Source: Chrysoporthe austroafricana (taxonomy: Eukaryota; Ascomycota; Sordariomycetes; Diaporthales; Cryphonectriaceae). Taken from it: a stretch of DNA of 64,000 nt. Position 1 is the stretch's first letter. Every line of letters begins with the position of its first letter. The translations under genes were made by a program, and so were the position numbers. The stretch lies in NCBI GenBank assembly GCA_001051155.2, contig JYIP02000001.1, positions 6,014,001 to 6,078,000 of the forward strand, given 5' to 3'. Shown piece after piece: positions 55,770-64,000 of the stretch. The notes beneath the pieces are model-generated. The model worked only from the letters and a program-made list of their open reading frames with translations. It had not been told where the DNA came from and made no database searches.

Positions 55770-57128
55770 CCTGACGTCGCTCCACTGCTAGTGGTATCAT
55801 GAATACCACCGAGTCTTGTCGAAGACTGGCTGGTGATAATAATTGAGAGATTCAAGGAGGAGAGGAGGCGGAAGATGGGTAAGAATGAATTTCTAAGGTT
55901 CTTAAGGGTAGATCGGACCCGGGATCTGCAAGCCTAGGAACAGCAGCCACATAATAGTGAGGCAGGAAGCCGCATAACGCAGTCAGCTCGAGAACTAAGA
56001 GTGCAGACGTTGTCCTATGGTACTACAGCTGCCAGCTGCAGCCGTATGAATACCCAGCTGCAAACAACAAGGACTATTACAAATACGGCATCCCCCGGAA
56101 ATAACGGTCTTAAAAGTATGCCAGCCGGGAGAATGAACTGCATATTGTGGCGCATCATGTCTTTTTCGCCCGCTCTGATTCATTCAGCAGATTTCAGCTA
56201 GCAGGGCCGGCTGGGAATTGCCTCCCACACCTCGCAAGCCGGCTTCGGCAGTCGATCCAAGCGCCGAACCGTGACAAGGGGGGGTTTCCGCAGGAAGGGC
56301 CTGGCTTGCCTGACAGTAGACAGAGAGGCGTCGAAGAGGCTAGGCGTTGTTAGGGAAGCCGGTGAACATTTGCTACTCTGGCTCTGGTGGCACACCGCCG
56401 GGCAGGCTTCATTCAGCTGTGCTCCGTCTGACCAAGGCGCGCCACGAGAAGGAGCTGCAGAGATCCAGGGCGCACGAGTTGCACCGCTTTCGCAAGGCTC
56501 CCGCGTATCCTGGCGGGTCCCATCGCGACGCCTAATCGCTCCTCGCCCGTCGCTAGTCAGCGTCCCCCCCCCCTCCGTCCTCTCAGTCTTATGCCGGGCG
56601 GCCCGGCTCATCCGCCCTCACGCCCGATTCGCATGTCTTCTCGGCCGTACATGTGCAGTAGAGGTACCTCCTCGGCTCCTCCGTGCCCATCTGCCTCGTC
56701 TCGGGTCCGAGGGCCAAGCACGAGACCCGGGGTGCACTCGCTAGCCAGACGGCCCCGGCTTTGTGCATGACCGTCCGCAGCCACGACATATTTGAACAGC
56801 GCTTCAGAACTCCCGAGCACGAGTCAACGCGTGAGCGACGCGGAACAACGCTAGCCCTTGCGAGGAAGAGGGGATAGGTGCGGCGTGCCGGGCTCGCGCT
56901 TTCTGGATCGCGAAACAATTTTGCTGCCGGTACTTGCTGCATCACCTCGCCGCACGGCGCACCTGCAGCCTGGATCAGCAAGGGGCCACGCCTCGCCAGG
57001 CTCAGATTGGCGCCCAGCTCTGCCAATAGCCACCCTGCCTCGCAAGGGGGGCCACCGCCGTGCAGCCCGGGGCCCAGTCCTGTACCCACCCGGGTCCTCA
57101 GGTGCGCACGTGTCCGAGGGGTATCGTC
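55770..57128. other. Intergenic region at the right edge of the peptide cluster
   Basis: 1.36 kb between divergent MFS and regulator genes. GC content rises from about 56.2 kb, marking return to GC-rich sequence. ORFs on both strands from 56.2 to 57.1 kb are composition artefacts; none has a domain signature. Confidence 0.5.
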
Positions 57129-59918
57129 ATGCTTGGAAACGCATCTTTGCCGTTGACTGCATACGAAGATCTCACGCCGTCCCTCACACTAGACAAGATG
57201 TCGCAGATATCGCCATCACATGCTCCCCTGGCGGCTATGCCAGGCAGGCCCAAAGCACCCTTCGCGCCCGGGCAGCGGTTCAACAAGGCGTGCGATTCCT
57301 GCCATGTCTCCAAGGTCCGATGCGTGCCCGACCCTCAGTCGCCCATCGGCACCTGCAAGCGCTGCACCAAGAACGCCACGCCGTGTGTCTTTTCGCCTGT
57401 GGGGCCGAGGAGGCGTCCCGTGAGGACCAAGAACGACCGGATCGCCGAGCTGGAGCGTCGGGTCAAGGACATGCAGCTGAAGTTAGAGAAAGAAGTCGAG
57501 AAGCGCTCTGGCTCGGATCCTCGTCGCGATCCCTCATCATCCAGCCCCGGGAAGGCCTCCGCGTCTCGGCTGAGGTCCGCCTCTGATCCTGATCCCGGGT
57601 CCAGCTCCGGGTCCACCACCACGACGGCCCCGTCTACCACAGGCCCGGATGCAAAGAGACCTGAAGTTTCTGGATCGCTCCAGACGACCGAGAGCGCTGC
57701 GGCAGAGTTGGCCTTAGCTGCACTGCGTATTTCCACCGCACCAGTCGATGCTGCTGCTGCTGCTGCTCTCAACCCCCGGCCATCTTCCAGACGAGAGGCT
57801 GATGTGGTCGAGCAGGGGCTCATAACGAATGCCCAGGCCGACAGGCTCGTGCGGGAGTTCCGGCTTCATATATCCGGGAAGTTCCTCGGGATATGCTTTC
57901 CGGACAAGATTAGTCCGGAACGAATCCGCCGCGAGAGACCGACCTTTTGGCTCAGCATCCTCAGTGCAGCCTCAGCCGGCAGTGCAGAGTCTCTGGGCCT
58001 GTCGCCCGTCTTGTTTGGAGAACTCAAGAGGATCTTAGACTTTCGCTTATCGCACGCAGCCGAGCCAGACCTTGACACCCTCCAGGCGCTCATTAATTAT
58101 ATTGGGTTTTACTACGATCCTGTTTCTTCCATGGGGCCTAAGGTGATGGCGATCAGCCACGCCGCTATAAGCATGGCTGTTCAGATGGCAGAGGCGTCCG
58201 CTGTCCATGGCCTTCCTGATGATTGTATTTTGACCGAAGGCGATGTTACCGATGAAGACGTGCGGCTCTCGCGCGAGCTGCTGCGCTGGTACTGGGTCAG
58301 CATCTCGCTCCTCGTCAAGAACCGTCAGGTCAAGAGCCATCGGCTCACTATACTGCGTCTGATACACTTCGTCAACCCGAGCGTCCGTGTCCTGCGCACT
58401 ACACAGAACCATGACGATATGCGCTTGCTCGAGTGGATCAGACTGGTGCAGATTACAACTGAGGCAATCTTTGCACTCCATCGAGGCCACACGAGCGGGA
58501 CCTGCGGGTTGAGCGACGCGGCTCGGGACGCTATCCTGGAGTCTTTCGACAGGAAGAGGAAACAGTGGCTTGTGGACTGTCCCTTCGATCTTGTGAATGG
58601 TACGCCCTTTTGCCGAGATATGCTCCCGCTCCCGGTTCGCACCACGACGCAGGCCCCTTGCTCACACATTGAACAGAGGTTCTGATGCTGGACTACCATT
58701 ACTACGTCTTGCTTGTGTAAGTGTCCCCAGAGGTCAGGCTCCAAATCTATGAGTTTACCACTGACCTGTCATTCTTCTCTCAGCTCGGAATTCGTCTACC
58801 CGGCGGGAGTTGCGGACTTCAAGAGTCGTAGCCATGGGCTTCCACCCTTGTCCACGGCGAAGATCAATACTGCCCCAAGTCCAGACCAGAACTTCTTTGC
58901 TCCGTACAAGGTCAGCTATACTCGGAAGTGCATCCGTGCTGCCCAGTCCTTGCTCGATGTAGTGACGATCCACACGGAGTCGAACGACTTCAACTCAATC
59001 ACCCCGCCGGACATTTTTCGCCGTCTCGGCGCGTTCCCATACGGCAGATTTTTTTATGCCCTCCGCTTCCTGCTCTTTGTTTCCCATGAGATATTTAGGA
59101 CGAAGAGGTACGATGTCGTCACCACCGAGTCGCTTAGGGTGGACTCGTACATCGCGTCCATCAAGAGGCGGCTGACAGCTGCCGCGTCCGGGGGAAGCTA
59201 CCGGTATCCCTCGCTCTGGCTCTACGCCCTCACGACACGGATCGAGCCCTGGTGGCGTGAGCTGCGGGCCCTCCTGGAGAGAGACAGACCTGCAAAAGAC
59301 GCGAGTCGGCCGCCGGACGAGACGTCGGAGTCGTGCGTCGTAGCCTCGCCAACCGAAAAGGGCGGTACACCTACAGGGCCTGAGGGCCCGCCGGTGCACG
59401 CTGACGATAGCTGGTTTAACGGACCCATGTCACCTCTGCTGCTCGAGCTCCCTTTTGAATTCTTCTCCTCACCGGACGTCTTCCCCATGCCGCCACCTCC
59501 TGCCCCCGAGCCCTCGGAGGACATCTCCAGGCCGAGCGTGTCTCGAAGTCACAGGACGTCCTCTGCTCTAACGAACCCCTCCTTAGGGGCTCTATATACG
59601 TACAGATCAGCCGACGCATCTTCGGTGCCACAAACGGACCCAATGGTGGACAGGTCACTGGGCCAACCCCCGGCCTACAATGAAATGCATGTGCTGGCTG
59701 GAATCGGCCAGGTAGATCCCGCCGGCGACCTTGACACTTGTCTTGAAAATATGGATCTGGATCCCTTTAATCTCGACTGGGGGGCTTTTGGTGAGATATT
59801 GCCTGGCCCGGACATGCTTTTCTCCCAATGCTCTCTAAATATGCCTGTGAGCACAGCACATCAAGCTGCACTAGGTGATCAGGAGCAAGGTGACGATCGT
59901 GGAGGTGATGGTGTTTAG
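57129..59918 (+). CDS. Zn2Cys6 fungal transcription factor
   Basis: Nuclear regulator with a Gal4-type zinc cluster. Exons are 57129-58599, 58677-58716 (40 nt) and 58784-59918 (881 aa); joins give LVN/EVLMLDYHYYVLL/VSEFVYPAG. The zinc cluster begins ACDSCHVSKVRC and continues with CKRCTKNATPC, six Cys in all. A basic linker and a coiled-coil-like RIAELERRVKDMQLKLE follow. The fungal-specific middle region covers about residues 220-590. The tail is disordered with acidic and hydrophobic patches near the end (ENMDLDPFNLDWGAF), a plausible activation domain. A later ATG at 57198 is an alternative start with A at -3. It may control the neighbouring cluster, but its high-GC codon use resembles core genes. 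Confidence 0.88.
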
Positions 59919-60254
59919 TAAAGCTGGAAGTAGAGAACAACGGATTCAAAAAGACTGGAAGCATGAGACAACATGTAGCGCGCTGCTAGATGTAGTGCTA
60001 CGGTGCCTTAAAATCTGGACGGATAATATCACTTGACTTGAAATGAGCCTGAGATTGAACACATCAATGGGGTATCATTGTATCATTGTATTCGCAACCT
60101 TTATTTTTTCTTTCTTTCTTTTTCTTGAGCCGGAAACCACCGGAATTGTCGTATGCCGTCTATATGCATCAAGGTCGCAAATAATCACTGTGGCCGGTGG
60201 AAATTGATATCGAGCAGGCCGATAGAGTAGCGGTAGAGTCATTCGTCCTGCCCC
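59919..60254. other. Convergent spacer between the regulator and DUG2 genes
   Basis: 3' flanks only, with a T/C run near 60105-60125. No gene seen. Confidence 0.55.
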
Positions 60255-63124
60255 TTAAAGGTTGCGAAATGCCTCGCCAAAGATTTCTCGGCTCCTGAGC
60301 AGATTCAATAGCCGTATGCGCTCGTTCTCCAAATGTGCCGAATCAGTCGCTTGTCCACAGGGCAGATGCGCGACGGGCGCTCCGAACTCCTTCTCGAGGA
60401 AGCGAATGGCTGGGATGGACCCACCCTCCCGGATATACAGTGGTCGTTTGCCCTTGATGGTAGGCTCTGCCGCGGTAGCAGTATCTTCCTCTGGGCTAGT
60501 TCCCTTGCCTTTGTCCTCTCCTCTGTCCACCCGTGAGCCATTTGCTGGAACCCCGTTCCGCAGCTTACCGTCAGGCGCTGCTCCTGACAGACCCCAGACC
60601 TTGATGATGGCCTCCTCCAGTGTTTTGAAGATCTGATTGTTTGGGTCTCCCAGCCACGGCTCAGCTTTGTTGTCAATCTTGATAGTCAGGGTGTTCTTGC
60701 TCTCCAATTCGGCAAACTTCGCCCTCAGAAACTCCTTCAGTGATGTAACGATTTCATCGACCTGCTGATCCGGCACAATGCGGAACGAGATGGTGGCGCT
60801 TGCATGACTACTCACGACACTTTCGTCCACGCCCGAGACCTTGGTTCCGTGAATCGTGAGATTGGGCTCCCGCCACCGTGCCATCAGACTAGTCTTGAGC
60901 TGCTCGACAGTGCCACTTTGAGGGTTGCGGCGGGTGAGAATCTTGACGATCTCCTCATATCGGGCCTCCTCGTCCGGCGTTAGAGGCAGAACCGCATCGT
61001 AGAAGTGTGGGACCATAATCTTGTTTCGTGGCCCTTTGAGCGAGGTTAGGACCTGCATCAGGTCCGCAAGCGGTTCATCGAGCATGTGGCTGCCGTCTAC
61101 TCCAGAGTGCAAGTCAGGGTAGGCACTGTCGACGCAGATGGTGGCATGCAGGACACCGCGCAAGCCGTATGTGAGGCAGGGCGTCTCGTCGTCGATCCAG
61201 TAGCTGTTTGCAAGAAGAATATAATCGACATTTCCAATCAAATCTTTGTTCTTCTTGATCGTCTCCTGGAAGTTGCGACTTGTGGATTCCTCTTCACCCT
61301 CGATGAGAAAGACGACATCGGAGTTGAGCTGCTGCGCCTGCAATAGGTCGGTCACAGCATAGAGCGCCGCCATGATAGGACCCTTGTTGTCACTCACGCC
61401 ACGGCCGTAAAGATAACCGTTGATGCCCTCCATCTGGAAAGGATCCGTGACCCATTTGCTCTTGCCGTCACGGTCTGCAGGGACGACGTCGTAGTGACCA
61501 TAGAAAAGAATACGCTTGCGCTTCTCGGCGGGCTCCAATTTGCCGCTGAAGACAGCGCAAACGACAGGATTATGCAGCTTCTCAGTAGAGAGCATGTTCA
61601 CCTGTGCGCCCAGCCGCTTGAAAAGGTTGCACAAGAAGCTCGCCCCTTGGCGACACTCCTCGGCGAACTCAGGGCGGGCGGAGACGGTCCGGTACGAGAC
61701 GAACTCCCGGAGCGATGATAGCATGGTACGCTCGGATTCGTCTGGGTTATCGTCGAGCTCTTCCTGGATCCCATCCACGCGCCACACGCTGAGGTTATTG
61801 TCATTAGCGCCGGTGATGTAGTAGTTGTGTCCCTTATAGGTGGTGCACGCGGATGATAGGATCTTGCCCTTATGCGCCTTCCAGCGAGAAAGGCACCGAT
61901 ACTTCTGGCTCACCTTCTCGGAAGCCTTGTTGGAGTGAACGGTACTGTGTCTCTGCTGATTGTCAGATGATCTGGTCGGATGCAAAGCAGAAGGCCAGAA
62001 GGTGCTAGGACAGTACTCACTGCGGCCGTCCCAGTCGTGGACGCGGACCAAAGGTAGCCCCAGGCCATCTGGAGGGACATGATGTCGCCGTGGCGACCAC
62101 TGTCGCCGCGGTGGTCCTTGATGACCCGCAGCTTCTGCTTGGTGTCGAGGTCCCACAGTTCGATGACACCCCTCTTCTTGCCGCTATAGAGGAAGGATCC
62201 GTCGATGGCGATATGGAAAACAGATTGAGCGTCTTGTTCCCCGAGACACATGATCTCGCGGTGCTCCCACGCCTCCCATTCCTCCATGCCATCGTACTTT
62301 TCGTCCTGTTTGATCTGCCATAGCTTGATGCGGCCCTCGCCGCCACCGGTGATCAAGACCTCCTCGTCAGGATCCACGAGGACGGTGGGACCCTTGGCGA
62401 TGAACATGCAGTAGATGAAGCCAGAATGAGAGCGGTTCCCAATGGAGGAGCGGTAGATTTCCAGCGTCTCGTCCGCGGGCGGGATCAAGACCTCCCTCTC
62501 GTCTTTCCTCCGAGGCGTGCTCTTCCCCCCAATGGCCTTCGAGTCGAAGAACGTGTCTATGCGCTGGTTCGGGTGGTTCGGGTTGTCATGAGGAACTCGG
62601 CGGTCGGGATCGCTTAGCTTGACCCACTGTATGGAGGTGTTCTGTGCGCCTATGTAGACGGTATCCTGTTGGGTGGAGTAGGCGCAAGAGAAGACATCTC
62701 CGATGTGGTCGGGCCAGTAGATCTCGTAGAGGCGCGCGAAGGTGTTGGGGCACCACACGGAGACGACGGCGTCCCCAGCACTGGAGACCAAGATGGACCT
62801 GGGGGCGGGCCCGGCGATCGGGGACGACGAAGAGTAGGAGGCGGCGGTCGGGGCGGACTGGGAGGTAGTGTCGGAGAGGTAGAGCCATAGGATGTGGCGC
62901 TTGTGGGCCTGGAAGCGCCTGACGAGCTCGAAGGTGGCAAGCGACCAGACAAAGATCTCCCCGGTGTGGGTGCCAGCGAAGATGTACCTGTCGCTGACGG
63001 CGAGCGTCAGGACGGTCTCGTCGTGCTTGAGCTCTTGTATGCGCTGGGGAGCGTTGAACTGGTCATCGTGGTAGTGCGAGGGGCTGTTGGTAGCAGCGGG
63101 GAGTGTCGACCTGAGCGAGGACAT
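60255..63124 (-). CDS. dug2: WD40 repeat - M20 metallopeptidase protein DUG2 (glutathione degradation)
   Basis: Subunit of the Dug2-Dug3 complex that removes gamma-glutamate from glutathione in the cytosol. Exons are 63124-62021 and 61952-60255 (933 aa); the join gives TGTAA/RHSTVHSNKASEKVSQKY. The frame is open upstream of 63124 but has no earlier ATG. The N-terminal half (to about 440) has WD40 blades, e.g. HTGEIFVWSL and GGGEGRIKLWQI. The C-terminal half is an M20 peptidase with metal ligands in GHYDVVP (His521), GRGVSDNKGP, IEGEEEST and the final His of QATDSAHLENE. A charged insert lies near residues 840-870. The WD40-M20 fusion is diagnostic. Confidence 0.95.
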
Positions 63125-64000
63125 GACGCTCGGAGACGTAGCCGTGACGATATCGAGGTCGGTGTCGGTGTCGGTGTCGGTGTGGGCGATGATATCAGGA
63201 GCTGGGGCTGGGGCTGGAGCTGGAGGACGAAACGAGTTAACGAATGTCTCGAGACTGGCGCGAGCGGATCGTAACTGAATGTGGCACCAAGATGTAGCAT
63301 ATATCACAGCCTCGAGGCGAGATGGGTTGTCGGGAGTCGGGTTGAGAGTTGAGTTGTGTTCTCCCGATGCTCGAAATGACGCCACCGCCAGCCAGGTCCC
63401 ACTAGGCCCTCTTACATAGCAGTAGAAGAAGGCGTGTCAGTGCGGACCGAGGAGGGGGAGGTCAAGGCTGTGGAAAAGCTGTCGACCACAGCCCACCATG
63501 GCTCCCAATGGACCTATGCGCATCCAGGTAGTACGGTAGAAGACCACGAGGCTGACAAGCCTTGTGGGAAGGATATGGGATTCGAGATCAATCGACTAGA
63601 TCTTCGTGGTATTGAGTGAGACAGGGACAGGGGGTTGTTAGAAGGCTTCTAGGGCTGAGACCCACTGGAGCGTACCATAGTACTGCCATACTATGCTATG
63701 GGATCGGGGCCTGGGTGACCCGCTAGGGCCCGCATGGGGGTGCTGCTATAGGGGGGGTGTTGAGGTGGTGCCAGGGGCTTCAGTGACGTGCGCCTGCCCA
63801 GCTTGACAGGAGGAAAGCGTCGGCAAGACTGACCATCCACAAGATTCTGCTGCCCATACCTCCTAGCTTCCGTCTCCTGGATCCTTCTGCACCCCAGGCA
63901 GTCTTCAGAGCCCCCAGCATCCCCGGTCTCCGAGGCTGGCGGCGTGGGGATGGGCGCCACGCCGTGTCTGTGAAACGAGGTCATCGTGGAGAGGGCGCCG
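63125..64000. other. DUG2 upstream region and right window edge
   Basis: Includes a TCGGTG hexamer repeat (63159-63182) followed by GGGGCT/GGAGCT units to about 63226 in the DUG2 leader. Farther right, a minus-strand open frame from the ATG at 63984 (MTSFHRHGVAPIPTPPASET start, EDCLGCRR nearby) could be a first exon with a donor at about 63862, but no second exon was found. Confidence 0.4.
63159..63226. repeat. TCGGTG hexamer repeat and G-rich repeat in the DUG2 leader
   Basis: Four direct TCGGTG copies at 63159-63182, then GGCTGG/GGCTGGAG units to 63226. Confidence 0.75.

Noticed and set aside
63691..63984. Minus-strand frame at the right edge as a full gene
   Set aside because: Only a possible first exon; no second exon or domain found, so it is mentioned but not called as a gene.
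1..64000. CRISPR arrays, bacterial operons, rRNA genes, intact transposons
   Set aside because: None of the required repeat, transposase, terminal-repeat or rRNA signatures was seen; the window is eukaryotic.

Overview
The window is genomic DNA from a filamentous ascomycete (Pezizomycotina), most likely a Sordariomycete. Genes carry short introns (mostly 50-100 nt) with GTRNGY donors and CTRAY branch points, reading frames run on both strands, and the gene set is fungal (GUT1, NDC80, PEX14, VPS25, Brc1/Rtt107, DUG2, secreted GH81/GH11/CE5, Zn2Cys6 factor, UstYa proteins). Two Ns inside homopolymer tracts show a draft assembly. Exon structures were worked out by hand from splice signals, reading phase and family motifs; no transcript data were available.

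Left part (1-30.5 kb): GC-rich housekeeping and secreted-enzyme genes. Order: glycerol kinase (+); an AT-rich island with a small ORF carrying a HEPN-type RNxxxH motif (+); GH81 endo-1,3-beta-glucanase (-); six-BRCT Rtt107/Brc1 protein (+); ESCRT-II subunit VPS25 (-); kinetochore NDC80 (-); peroxin PEX14 (+, with a 7-nt micro-exon); GH11 xylanase (-) divergent from a CE5 acetylxylan esterase (+) across 1.7 kb containing XlnR-like sites; a formin-type GBD/FH3 protein (+) whose C-terminal tail looks broken by a stop and a frameshift; an LRR protein (-).

Middle and right part (30.5-57 kb): more AT-rich, gene-poor accessory DNA. It holds an SDR, a ten-exon sugar-porter transporter and a rhodopsin-domain membrane protein. 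Next comes a compact set that looks like an undescribed fungal RiPP (UstYa/dikaritin-type) biosynthetic cluster at about 43.8-55.8 kb: two UstYa (DUF3328) oxidases, a 59-residue secreted precursor-like peptide with three Tyr-Pro-Asp repeats and no Lys or Arg after its signal peptide, two class-II O-methyltransferases, an FAD monooxygenase and a DHA1 MFS exporter. A Zn2Cys6 regulator follows at 57.1 kb. In the proposed scheme the peptide enters the secretory pathway, UstYa proteins oxidise its Tyr residues, methyltransferases and the flavoenzyme tailor it, and the MFS protein exports it. This scheme is inference.

The right end (60.3-63.1 kb) returns to core metabolism with the WD40-M20 protein DUG2 (glutathione degradation).
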